DNA of 64,000 nucleotides from Chrysoperla carnea (taxonomy: Eukaryota; Arthropoda; Insecta; Neuroptera; Chrysopidae): the NCBI RefSeq assembly GCF_905475395.1, contig NC_058340.1, positions 68,302,181 to 68,366,180 on the forward strand. Reading direction: 5' to 3'. The notes below the pieces were generated by a model that saw only the letters and a list, made by a program, of their open reading frames with translations, did not search any database and had not been told where the DNA came from. The stretch's first letter is position 1. Each line of letters starts with the position of its first letter. The translations under genes and the position numbers were made by a program. Shown here in pieces: positions 1-11,480 of this stretch.

Positions 1-1887
1 TTTTTGCGTTGCATTAAACCAATATCCTCCAACACGTCTTTCATACCTTCTGGTAGAAGATCTTCATCAATTTCTGGAAGTGATTGCAGTTCTTGATGTT
101 TTGTAGGATTAGGCTTAGGTTTTTCCTCATTTTTTATCGATTTTTGATCACGATGATTTTCCCCTACTAATCCAAATTTTGATAAAAATTGTTGCATATC
201 TTGACGAGATGGGGCTGAATCAGGTAATGGTTTAAAATTAACATAACTTTCTTTGGTTACCATTGGTTTTGATGGCTCTGGATCGGAAAAATCATCGGCA
301 AATCTTACAGCCTTATTGCCATTATCATTTGGGTTTGGTATTAAACCGAATGTCATTAGGAGTTCTTTCATTTCAGGATCTAATCCTTCAGCTCCAGCAG
401 ACCAATCTGGTTTCGTTGTAGTTGTGGTACTCGGTGCTGGGAATAATCCAATTGATGCCAGGATATCTTTAACGTTTTCCCGCATTGGTGGTGGAGTTGA
501 AGGTTTTTTCTTCAATCGTGTTTCAACGTACGAACTACTATATTTTCCATTAGGGTTTTTCTTGGTTTCCGATTGACTTAAATCAATATTATCAATAATT
601 TCCTTAAAATTATTTGAAAAACCAAAATCTGGGGCTTCATTTCCATTTGTTTCCGGTACAGCTACATTGGAATCAATTTCATCCTTGAAGTGAACAAAAT
701 CAAAATTATCGTCCACTGGTGATTTTTTAGTCGTAGCTTCTTTAAAGTAAACAAAATCAAATTCAGTAGTTTTTGAAGGTGTTGGCGTTACTTTGAAGAC
801 GCGTTCGGTTGTGGTCGTCGTAACTGGTATTTGAGGATATGGGCGGCGTCGTTTGTGAACTTGAGCCGGAATTTTAATTACTTCATCTTCAACAATACCT
901 AAACACAACAGAAGTTAGAAAAATATTCTGAAAGCGATTTCAGTTTTGAGTCTTACCTGGTTTATATTGGGGATGTTTCTCCTCTTTTCGCTTGCTCTTT
1001 TCATTCAATTTTGGAGCTTCCATAATTTTTAGAGCACTTTCTGGTGCTCGTGTTGTAAATGGCTCTGGTTTCATATCCTCGGGATATCGATGATTTGGAT
1101 ATCGAATTGATCCACGCTGAATATACGGACGTTTTGTCGTAGTAAATTCAATCGGTTCGTTGGTTGTCGTAAAACTGATAATCGGCTTAGGGATGTTTTC
1201 ATACATTTTAGTAATTTTAGTGGGTAAAACAATTTCAGGTAATTTGGTCGTAGTTGTAAATTCAGTTTGACTTTCCATTATTTCCGAAATATTTTGAGTA
1301 ATATGAACTTTCTCCGTTGTAGTTCCCTGAACACCGGTTTCAGAATTCATTTTAATTTGAACATCGCTAATATCTTCTTCGATTAAATCATCGCGAGGAG
1401 ATGAAGTTGTAGTGGTTGTTCGGAAAGTTGGTAATCGTGTTCGAATTGGTCGAAGGGTCGATAAATTTGGATCACTACTATTTGCCACAATATGTACCAC
1501 TGGTGCTTTTGTATACAATTCTTGGATATTGCTATAATTTTGAGGATTATATGGCATTACATACATAATAGCACGCTGATCCCGATTTGCTTCCTCAGTG
1601 GTTTTGTTTTGCTTTAGAAGTTGCTCGTCAGTTTTAGTGATGTTATCGAGTAAGACCATTATTTCTTCACGTGATAATCGTGGTAAATTTGGATCTAGTG
1701 CTAATATTCGTTGTACTTCAGCGATTGTGTTGTTGATGTCGATTTTATGTTCTTGATAAACTTCTATTAATTTTTCTGTAGTAGTCTCAGCATTGTTTTG
1801 GACTGTGGTTGTTTCATTTGACGATACCGAATTTATGGCAAAAATTAGTAGGAGTGCATAGGAAAGTAGATGTTGTTTTTGCCTTCC
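1..1887 (-). CDS. Secreted Thr-rich mucin-like protein, partial (two exons)
   Basis: Two exons are visible on the minus strand: 1887-957 and 898-1, joined by a 58-bp GT-AG intron (956-899, phase 1). The frame stays open to the window edge, so the C-terminus is missing. The start is also missing. The first exon seen begins after a pyrimidine-rich tract and CAG acceptor, and no ATG precedes the hydrophobic stretch LLSYALLLIFAINSVSS, which looks like a signal-peptide core. The ATG therefore lies in an unseen upstream exon. The mature part is rich in Thr runs (TTTTT, FTTTNE, FTTTKRP) and N-x-S/T sites, as in O-glycosylated extracellular proteins. A short helical motif recurs: EEIMVLLDNI, VKDILASIGLFP, MKELLMTFGLIP, MQQFLSKFGLVG and MKDVLEDIGLMQ. 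I do not recognise the family. An extracellular or cuticle-associated role is inference. Confidence 0.75.
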
Positions 1888-4749
1888 CTGGAACAATAAA
1901 AAAATTTTTTATTAACAAACTTTCATTGTATTCTCAAATTGATGCTATATAAAAAATGATGTCTAGTTTCGTCGTGTTTTTTTTTATCTAAACAAAGCGG
2001 TAAGTTTTTGATTCTAAAGTCCTGGGATCGAGTACTGGTTTACATTATTCATTTTTCTAAATGTATTTTTCGAAAACAAGTGTCAAAATTACACATCTGC
2101 GGCTTCATCAAGAAATCAATACTTTCACTTAACAAATTTTCTATTTTGTTTTTTAGTTTTATAAATAAACAAATATTTTTGATTTATGAAAAATTAATAA
2201 TTAATCAATTTATTGAAATCAATGTTTACCGCTTCTTCAAAGAGTCTCAACAACTTTCTGTTTTCATTTATATTAAATCAGAGAAAATATTCTTATTAGA
2301 CAAATATAGATAAAAATTTCTTAAAAAAATACAAACAACAATCGTCATGTCAGTGCAATATTAACAATTATTCTTGTTAACTTTCTGATAGAAATTTATT
2401 GTTTTCATATCGAAAATCAAAATCAAAAAGTGTATATTATCTTTAGGTTTTAAGATTATTTTAAAGGTTGGAAATTAGAGCATACTTAATTTTATTTTTC
2501 TTTTTTGATAAGAGTTGGAGTCGGACGATCTTTATATTTTGACAGTAAGGGGTGTCCTGTTTGGGGGTTTAAGGATTTATTTAGAAGCAGTGCAGATATT
2601 GCTCTAACTTTTCACAGTAAAAGAAGTACTAATTGCGAAAATATTTTCTGAACAAGGTAGGAATTAAATAACTCCTTGATTCAAGAATGAATTCTCGAAA
2701 TCTTGAATTAAATATTGAGACCTATGATTCAAGAAATATTTACTTGTTATATGAACATCAACAGCTATAACTAAAAACTTTTATGTCAACCCAATAGTTT
2801 AATTACTTTATTGAGAAAACAGATCGAATTTTTCTAGAAATGTTATCAGAGCGAAATTCTAGCGAGTAAAGTTATTGTTCTAAAGTTTTAAGATCATATC
2901 CACCATGAGGTCATGTTCTTGTATAAATCTTTCAATTGAAAAGAAAGTAAATTTATTATTACAAAGTTTTTATTTACAATAAATAACAACAATATTTTTT
3001 TAAATAATTTTTTTAATATTCTCGAATGTATTAAATAATTTTCTAAAACGGATATATGGGATTTATTAATAAATATATTGTCGTTGTATATACCTGTACA
3101 TGTATCCACATGATTTAATAAATGCTAGATACTTTCATAAAAATTAACTATTACTTCGTTCATAGTTCAATTATACAAGTACTATTACAATTATATTATT
3201 TATTTATAATTACTAAATAGACTACGGATTTTTATGTTTTAAGGTAAAGTAATTGCAAAATATTGTATACAGTATCCTGTAATGATAACATTTGCATATT
3301 ACAAACATGGATAACTTAAAATTCTCTCAGCTCCGAACAGAAAATGTTAACTTTCTGCCCACTGTGCAAAACAAAGTTACCGCTTTCAGCCTCCGTCGAG
3401 GCGAAAATAGTATACAATGTCTCAGATCTCATGTTTGTCACCTAAATTTTTTTATACTAAATTTTAATGGTAAGGTATACGACCACGGTTTCTTAGTTCT
3501 CTCTCCTATATTGATTTAAAATTAAGGAATATACAATTTCTTTCCGTGACATGTGTGCCTTATTATTTAGTCACGTTTTCGTTCCCATAAATTAATACTC
3601 ATTGGTGATTAAAAAAAAGAATGTTTCCTAAAACAAACAAACGTTAACCACGTATTCAAATTCAATTCTATATTTAATGATGTCTCGTAATTATAAATAT
3701 TGGCATGCGAAATATAAATCCGATCTTTATGCATGAAAAACTTTTTATTTTTTTACAATCTAAAAGTTGAATGTTCTTTTGATTGAATAGTTTTTTTTAA
3801 TAAATTTTTATTAGAGCCAAGGTATTTTATATATTTGTATTTTGTCTTAATTAATTACCGGCAATATAACAAGAAAAAATATTGATTGTTTATATATGTA
3901 TAAGTAAAAGGTTTAATTGCATATATATGAATATTAAAAAAAAATTATTTATAATTTATTTATATATTTTAATCTTACAATTTTCTTGATTAAAGGGTCA
4001 AAAAAACGCAGGTAATCGAGTAAAATTTAAACCTGTCTATTTACATTTTTTCAAAAGTTAAAAAGTATACAAAAATTTGAAAATTTTAATGTCAAATTTT
4101 AAAATATCATTTGAAAACTAATTCCTAATGCAGAAGAGGAACACTTCTGTCACTTTTCTTGAATTTTATTCGAGAGAGGCTTAATTATAAGATCAAAAAT
4201 ATTTAACAAGGATCTTTCGCTATTTAGGTAAAGTCTAAAAATACTTTTAATACATTTGTTTCCCTTTCTTTGAATTCTTCTTCAAATTCATTCTTTAAAT
4301 TCTTATCCAAACTTTTTAAACACACTGTACCTATTTATATAATGAACTAAATTAATATTTGTTAGTATAATTATCAGTAGTACCTTATGTTAAGTATTGA
4401 TACAAAATTATAATATTCATAAATAAAATACCCTTGCCTTGACATACAAAAATTTAAATTTATTTAAATATATTTACTATAGATATATATAATGCACTAA
4501 ATTAAATTTATACTCAATCAAGTGAAAAGATAAATATTGAATTTTATTTATTTCAATAATAGAAATTTCTATTTAAAGCTTTTGTTTACAAGTTTTATTT
4601 AAAATCAAATATTAAACCAAGCTGAAACACATTATCAGTATATCTCAAAATATTTCCTATTATTTCACAAACTGGTAACCTTGTGCGAAATTTTCTGAAA
4701 CCTTACATAATAATGATCGACAAAGTTGTTGCGGCTATCGCAAAGTTGT
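1888..4749. other. Intergenic AT-rich DNA, no gene recognised
   Basis: This 2.9-kb stretch upstream of the Thr-rich gene is very AT-rich. The open frames in it are short, low in complexity and lack splice context or recognisable motifs. It probably contains the promoter and first exon of the 1-1887 gene, but I could not place either. Confidence 0.5.
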
Positions 4750-5080
4750 TGCGGCTAGCACAGGACACTGGCTGGGTGGCAAGCATGCTGAACGCTTAGG
4801 CCTGGCAGTGTATCACGACTACTGCAGGAACTGTCACAGTGATGACGAGGAGGAGACAATGCCTCATCTTCTCTGTCACTGCCCAGCTCTTGTCATGAGG
4901 AGATGGACTTACTTGAGCCAGCCTCTCTTTGACGACCTCTCCGACCTAAAGTCAGTCGACGTCAAAGCCCTCCTACTGTTCTTAAACAGCTCCAAATCGT
5001 TCATGGAGTAGTGGAGTCACAACGGACCCTATGGTCTAAGTGTGTCCCACCCCAGGACAGCCACTCTAACCTAACCTAAT
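4750..5080 (+). mobile_element. 5'-truncated LINE, C-terminal end and 3' UTR
   Basis: The 3' end of a non-LTR retrotransposon. The frame ending at the TAG at 5009-5011 encodes the typical tail of LINE ORF2: a TGHW...H..RLGL segment, then a zinc-knuckle-like C-x2-C...H-x4-C block (YCRNCHSDD, then HLLCHCPAL), then RRWTYLSQPLFDDLSDLK. This arrangement closes ORF2 in Jockey, I and R1-type LINEs. About 70 bp of 3' UTR follow and end in CTAACCTAACCTAA, a CCTAA repeat. The element is truncated just upstream of this block, as is usual for dead LINE copies. A second copy lies on the minus strand at 44198-44506. Clade assignment is uncertain. Confidence 0.85.
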
Positions 5081-7939
5081 ATAATAATGGATATAATTTC
5101 CGATCAAGCGTATAAGATCATAAATTTTATAATACGATTTTAATATTTCAGTTTGATTCCGTTAAAGATTATGAATTGTCGTGTATAGCAGATACTTGAC
5201 ACTTCGCACGATTCATTTCAATTAAGCGGACGTTATCGTAAAATCATCGCTATACTTTATCTATCTCCTTATTACCTACCACACGGAATTGTATATCGGG
5301 AGCTTAGTTTACAAAGGCGATGTCCGCTTAAAAAGAGACTTAACAGAGTATTTGTTATACCTTATACAAGACCAGCGATATTTATTAAAGTAATTATGCA
5401 CGTTGCCTCGTGTATAGCCAACGAACAGGATTTTAATAAATATCCCAAAGATTACTCACCCAATGGTTAAATGAACTCGATTTTTGTATTTTTTGGGTAA
5501 AATTTATCTTGTGTAGGAAGTTTTATGAAATCTTGAAGCAAAAATTGTTTGCGATTTTCTCGATTTATTAAAAGGGACACCCTTATTTTAACCCAAAGCA
5601 ATTTCTTCAATCGATACCTCATATACTTGTCGTCCGATCGCAAAATAGACCATATTTCTAGAAATTTTTGTCTCCGATTTGCTTAAAAATCATTTCTAGA
5701 TTAATTTTGACACAAAAACTACAAAAATTGTGTTCGTTCAACGATTGGTCGATTAGTTTCTGAGATATCAACTAAAATCGTATGGATCATATCCCGAAGC
5801 AAATTTATCATCACTGAACAAGGGGTTAGAATATGGGGAATATAGGGGCTTTGGGGTTAGAATATGGATTTTGGGATTTACGTTACATTGATTTCAAAAA
5901 ACAATCCAATAAGTATCTATATACGTCATAATAATTTGTTCGTGACCTTTCTTCTATTTAAGTTACCAAATTAAAATATAATTAAGTCATTTAAATGTTG
6001 ACCACACATACATACCAAGTGTAAAAACATTAATTACAAACTTTCAATTATTTTGTTTTTAAAAGGAATATTTAGTTAAATTAAAAGTTTTTGGAATTTC
6101 ATTTAAATATATTGTAAATGGTATTTTGAAATCCGGTTATTGTGCATATTACTTGACTTGGCTTAACTTGGCTACACACATAAATAATATTTAAATTTTT
6201 ATTTTTGTAAAAGAAAGTGGTGTAAGATGTTTTAAATTTACTGATCGAAAATTAATGTTTTCACCTCGAAAATTGAAACAAAAACTTGTTTAGTTCTTTT
6301 TCTGTGACCTTCTAGGCAACAACCCATCATCTAGAAGCAGAAAGGGCCGAGTGTTACTATACGCACATGTAGCTATACAATTCAAAAATACTTATTAACA
6401 GCTTTCTTGCCGTGGCACCTCTCAAGACGCATGACTCTTAAATTTCTAACCCGAACCTTGCATGTGCAATTGGCTAAGTTCCCCAAACTGTAAATGATGA
6501 CTCAAATAGTCCAATATCCGTCTTAAATTCATTTTTTGTCAATTTAGCGGATCCACAGCTAGATCGTAGCCCCTTCATGATTTGGAACATCATAGGTTAT
6601 TTTGGTAGGACATATAGGAGACTTTGTGGGAAGCGTAGATTTCGAGAGCGAAATTCCACGTTTGGCTTCAAGTAGAAATGTCTCGCTACACAGATCAACC
6701 TGAGTATCCAGTAACAGGTTACATATTTCTTCGAAGCATGCATAGAAAATCCCCAACTAGAATCTCGAAGCCTCAAACGATCATGGTGCAATCTGCTTTC
6801 AGCGAAAATACTGATAAGTCTGCTATAACTTTTAGTATTATAATTTACAAATATTGGATACTCATAATATAACAGCACCTGCGTCCTATTACTAAATCAC
6901 TCGATAAAATTTTATTCTTAAACAGAAAGTCATTGGTTTGATATTTAAAAATTTCAGCTCTCGTGGTTTGTTAATTCTTTTTTACAAAAAATATAATTTT
7001 TACTAATAACTTTAAAAAGTGCTAATGAATATTTATAATTAATTTCATACGTATTTTTTTTTTGTATACTTGTTGAATCATAAATTCGAAGAAAAAACAA
7101 ATAATAGACCGGATCAATAATTAGGTCACAAAAAGGCTAAGAATCAATGAACCACATATCATGAAAATTCAATCCCTGACTATTACATTGACCAAGTTTC
7201 ATTATGGATTTGAGAGGGAGTTTCTAAAAACATCTATTTTTTTATCAATCAGTTTCAATTTATTAGTTTCTGTCCATGATTTTGAATGGAAATACTGACA
7301 TAACAGAGAATAATTATTAAACTTTTTACTAGTAGACGAAGTCATATAGCAAAATTCGTGATTGCGCAAAAAATTGCAAAATAAAAACTAATTATTAAGA
7401 ATTTTTATAAAAAAAATTAAAAATTTAATTGTACTTCAATTAACTTTTAGAATTACGTAGTACTAAGAAACAAACATCTTTGTTGTTGTGGTCAGAAATT
7501 ATTGTGGAAGGAAATATCCTTCAGCAAAATATTATACAATTATTGTGAAAAAAAAATTTTAAATATCAATTTATGATATTTAATAAAATGTGTATGAAAT
7601 AATAAAATATACAAAGTGCTTAGCTAAGTAGACTACTTATGAAAAACTTTTTTATTATAAGGTTTACGAAAAAAATATATTCTTTATTAAAAGCTCAAGT
7701 TTTCAAAAATATTAACACTCAGCTATTCACTTTTGACATCGAGAATATACAGGATGTCTACAAATTGAGAAATTTCGATACAGTTCAAGAAATCACTCCC
7801 GAGATATGTAGGAGTATATTTAAACAATTTTGTAAAAGAACAATTGTATCGAACATGAAGGTGGATAAGTTGAGATAAAAACGCTGATTTTAAAGTTCAA
7901 ATTTCGGTTAAGTATCTTAAAAAATGTGACTCATCACTT
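5081..7939. other. Intergenic with degraded dispersed repeat
   Basis: No gene is supported. 5460-5850 contains a degraded copy of the repeat family that dominates 10.4-11.5 kb (phrases such as 'aactcgatttttg' and 'gggtaaaatttatctt'). 6550-6880 is less AT-rich and has overlapping open frames on both strands. One minus-strand frame (EEICNLLLDTQVDLCSETF) faintly recalls a LINE endonuclease segment, but too weakly to call. The rest is simple AT-rich DNA. Confidence 0.45.
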
Positions 7940-8218
7940 TAGGTTAGGTTAGCTTATATTGGCTGTCCACGAAGGACACACTTAGGCTATAAAGCCCATT
8001 GTGATACCATATATGTGTTTTACCACCTATCCGCTGATAATTTCATTTATCAGCTCCTAAATTTCAGAGGGTGAGTGCACCTCTTTCATGCATATACCAT
8101 GCACTACAACAACCCATCACAACTATTAATTAGATTAATTTTTTTGCGATGGCGGGAATCGAACCCGCATACCGCGGACGGGATTGGTTACGCCTTACCC
8201 CATCACCCTATGACTGTG
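7940..8218 (-). mobile_element. tRNA-derived SINE with LINE-like 3' tail
   Basis: Read on the minus strand, the head at 8218-8150 contains a Pol III box A-like TGGGGTAAGGCG (8202-8191) and a perfect box B GGTTCGATTCC (8165-8155), correctly spaced for a tRNA-like promoter. A body of about 140 bp follows. The tail reads 'ggtatcacaatgggc...cctaagtgtgtcc...ggacagcca' and ends in CTAACCTAA. This tail matches the 3' UTRs of the LINE copies at 4750-5080 and 44198-44506, as expected of a SINE mobilised by that LINE. I saw no clear target-site duplication. Confidence 0.8.
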
Positions 8219-8770
8219 CAAAATTTCAAATCGATATTCCCATAAATAACGAAAATATGAGGGTGTCTTTATCTTAAATGCAACAAACGATATATTAATA
8301 ATGGTTCTCAATTTTAGTCTACATATTACGGAATGTAATTAAAATAGTACAGAATTGAAGATTCATAATACCTACATAAAATAAATACAATGCACAATTG
8401 AAATGAAAATAAATGAAAAAAAAAGAATATGAATTCTAAAAAAAGAAAATTCTATCTATATTTAAATATCATACGCAGGTATATACCTATATACCTAAAT
8501 ATCATATACAAATATACCTATAATTTAATTTAACCTACTGATTCCAATTGCAATTACCGTTAAATAATAATTATGATTGACTCTGTGTCTAAGTTATGAT
8601 TAATAAATAAATAAATATTAATATGTAAACATATTAAATTCATTCAATTGTCATTAAATAATAATATTATTGTTAACGAGATAAAAAACTCGTTGAAAAA
8701 TCGACATCATCGAGTTGCGTTTTTTAAACAGTTTTTTGCACAAATTGCAGTTTTACTTCTGATTTATGCA
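8219..8770. other. AT-rich spacer
   Basis: AT-rich spacer between the SINE and the next dispersed repeat, with no gene or structured repeat seen. It contains short repeats of 'tatacctat' near 8478-8520. Confidence 0.4.
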
Positions 8771-8990
8771 TTCCAATATTTAAAAAACCCTCGACAAATT
8801 TTTCGGGTACGGAACCCTAAACTCGCACTTGAAACATAGCAAAGAACATTCTAACGAAAGAAAAAAATCTAAATCAGTTCATCCGTTTAGGCGCTACGAT
8901 GCCATAGACAGACAGATAGGCAAAATAGACTCACACACATAGCGGTCAAACCTATAACTCCCCTTTTTTTCGAGAGTTAAAAAGAAGAAA
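8771..8990 (+). repeat. Dispersed repeat of the GGTACGGAACCCTA / CAGA-tail family
   Basis: This copy begins near 'aaaaaaccctcgacaaat' and contains 'tcgggtacggaaccctaaac' and 'tcgcacttgaaacatagc'. It then has a degenerate CAGA tract ('atagacagacagatagg') and 'agcggtcaaacctataact', and ends in 'gagttaaaaa'. The same ordered blocks recur at 24062-24450, 53546-53720 and 53990-54092, so it is a dispersed family. The layout resembles the tails of insect retroposons, but no coding part is visible. Confidence 0.7.
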
Positions 8991-9900
8991 ACTCATTGAA
9001 AAGTCATCAACACTATTTAATTGTTCAAGAGTTGACCCTGTGTACCGAGTATACTCTCCTCGAAAGTTTTTGGATCATTTACAGCTTTTAAAATCTATAA
9101 AAGAGCACGGAATTTTATCAATTCTGAGAGTGAACTCAAGTTCTGAATATCCATTCGAAACCTTTCGCATTTCTCTGTCGAATGTATATATAATTTTTCG
9201 TATTCTCATACGAGTTTTATTAACAGAGTTACGCCAAAGCAAATTGAACACTGTCGAAATTAAACTTGTTTTAAATGTTTAAGTATATATATAAAAACTC
9301 GAAGAACTCGAGTCTAGAGTATGAATATATATTATTTCTCTCATTGTTTTGGAAATTATTACTGCTACCTTTTATAATACTACATTATAACCATTTTTTG
9401 TAGGAAATATCTACATAAAATTTCAACTTCCTAGTTCTTCTTAATATATGAGAAAACATGCGATAGAGAATAGTCAAGAAAATCATATTCATGTTTTTTT
9501 TTTAATATTTATAGATATTTATGTCTTTGAAAGTCTTTTTACGATGAACATATTAAGATAATTTTATAGTCTTTTCATAATAGTGCCTATAGTGCTAAAA
9601 AATGTTTGAGAAATGAATTTTTTCTGCTTGATAAAATCACAAATATCGCCTATAAATTATATTCAAATAAACCTGCATATAAAACAGCCTACTTTTCAAC
9701 AACAACAAAACAATGTATTGTAATTAAAAAACGCTGTAATTAATTAAATATTTATGTCTTGGAAAGTCTTTCAATGGACACAATTAGATAATTGCATATT
9801 ATCAATATCTAGCATTCATGTCACGCAGTAAATATGTATATAATAAAATTAATTTTTATTATTTGCAATATGTTGTTTCAAATTGAACCGCCATCATCAA
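8991..9900. other. Intergenic, no gene recognised
   Basis: AT-rich DNA. Two plus-strand blocks near 9505-9560 and 9750-9790 share 'atttatgtctt(t/g)gaaagtctt'. No gene is supported. Confidence 0.4.
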
Positions 9901-9983
9901 GTCAGGTTGGCCGAGCGGTCTAAGGCGCCAGATTTAAGCTCTGGTTCCCAAACGGGAGCGTGGGTTCGAACCCCACACCTGAC
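9901..9983 (+). tRNA. tRNA-Leu (anticodon TAA)
   Basis: An 83-nt type II tRNA. The acceptor arms GTCAGGT and ACCTGAC pair. The D arm is GCCGAGCGGTCTAAGGC. The anticodon arm CCAGA-TTTAAGC-TCTGG places TAA at positions 34-36, which reads UUA leucine codons. A long variable arm (TCCC-AAAC-GGGA) identifies the Leu/Ser class, and the T arm GTGGG-TTCGAAC-CCCAC is perfect. There is no intron and no encoded CCA. A Pol III terminator (TTTT) follows at about 9988. The gene is identical to those at 17108 and 17671. Confidence 0.98.
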
Positions 9984-10384
9984 AAATCTTTTATTTTTTT
10001 ATTCTGTGAAATTATTTTCATCAGATATTAATTTTAGTCAATATAAAAGATAAGATTGAATTACGAAATTAAATATTTTTTTTATTATTAATTTATTTGA
10101 TTTTTGTTTGACTAAAATTGGCTAAAGGTTTTGGCTTATGTCTACCATAGACTTACAAATTCAAACAATACGTCTAGAGAGATACAACTTAAAAAGGACA
10201 TCTAGTCTAGTCCAAAATTTAATCTTGAAAATAATTCGATTCTTGGTGAGGTTAGAGAAAGAGGGATGATTGATTTCGTTGCTATATCATATAGAAATAT
10301 TTCAGATAGTTTGGTATTGGGAAATTTGAGCCATAACACTTTTTTATGCCTTTATCCCTGTTTTTGTAAACATTTTGATAAAAA
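9984..10384. other. Spacer, no gene seen
   Basis: AT-rich spacer downstream of the tRNA-Leu gene. I see no coding frame or structured repeat. Confidence 0.4.
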
Positions 10385-11480
10385 ATAAATTTTCTGTTTT
10401 TTTAAATAATGTCAAATTTTTTTATTCGAACATTTTATTTATTTTGTGATTCTTCAAATTGGTTGTTCGACTACGATTTCTTTTCTAATCAAATTCGACT
10501 CAATATTTTTAATTTTGGTAAATTTGTTTAATTGGTTTGATAGATTTTTATTTGGGTCCAAATTACCTTATAAACTGAGTTTTATCAAATTCCGAAATAT
10601 AAAATATTTTGCGAATTTTTTCGATTTTTTGTAATTGTTTTTAGGGGTACTCCTTTGAAAAAATCGAAAATTCGAAAAATGTTTTATATTTCGGAATTTG
10701 GTAAAACTCAGTTTATAAGGTAATTTGGACCGAAATAATCCAAAAATCGTACTTATTTAGCGATCGAGCTGATAGTTTCTGAGAAAATCGATATCTCGGA
10801 TCGATTTTTCCTATTATCTCGAAAAATACTCTTCAAAATACTAAATGAATTCGATTTTTGGGGTTAAAATTACCTTATAACGTGAGTTTTACCCAAATCG
10901 AAGGAGAAAATTTTTTTCGATTTTTTGTAATTTTTTTAAGGGGTTTTAAAAAAATCGAAAAATTCGAAAAATGTTTTATATTTCGAAATTTGATGAAAAT
11001 CATTTTATAAGGTAATTTGGACCCAAATAATCCAAAAATCGTACTTATTTAGCGATCGAGCTGATAGTTTCTGAGAAAATCGATATCTCGGATCGATTTT
11101 TGCCGTTATCTCGAAAAATATTCTTCCAAATATTAAATGATGATTTTTGGATTATTTGGGTTCAAATTACCTTATAAACTGAGTTTTATTAAATTCCGAA
11201 AAATAAATTTTTTTTCGAATTTTTCGATTTCTTCAAAGGGGTACCCCTTAAAAAAATTTAAAAAAATCGAAAAAAATTTTCTCCTTCCGATTTGGGTAAA
11301 ATTCATGTTATAAGGTAATTTTAGCCCAAAAAATTCAAAAGTCGAGTTCATTTAGTATTTGGAAGAATGTTTTTCGAGATAACGGCAAAAATCGATTCGA
11401 AATATCGAATTTCTCAGAAACTATTAGCTCGATCGCCAAATGAGTCCGATTTTTGAATTATTTGATTCCAAATTACTTTA
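10385..11480. repeat. Compound inverted/tandem dispersed repeat
   Basis: A block of degenerate 200-300 bp units built from the same phrases in both orientations. 'aatttggac(c)caaataatcc' with 'aaaaatcgtacttatttagc' and 'gatcgagctgatagtttctg' occurs at about 10720-10790 and 11010-11080. The reverse complement of the same phrases occurs at about 10530-10590, 11145-11200 and 11400-11460. Other shared phrases are 'ctcgaaaaatattctt' and 'ataaactgagttttat'. Degraded relatives lie at 5460-5850, 15650-16100 and 48360-48760. No coding capacity was found. Confidence 0.75.

Noticed and set aside
253-576. Plus-strand open frame
   Set aside because: It is antisense to the coding exon 1-898 and only mirrors its codon structure.
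940-1896. Start of the Thr-rich protein at 1896
   Set aside because: The codon there is TTG, not ATG, and it lies in a pyrimidine-rich acceptor. The exon starts at 1887 and the true start is in an earlier exon.
6559-6756. Possible LINE endonuclease fragment on the minus strand
   Set aside because: Only a faint resemblance (LDTQVDLCSETF), interrupted frames and no neighbouring LINE sequence.
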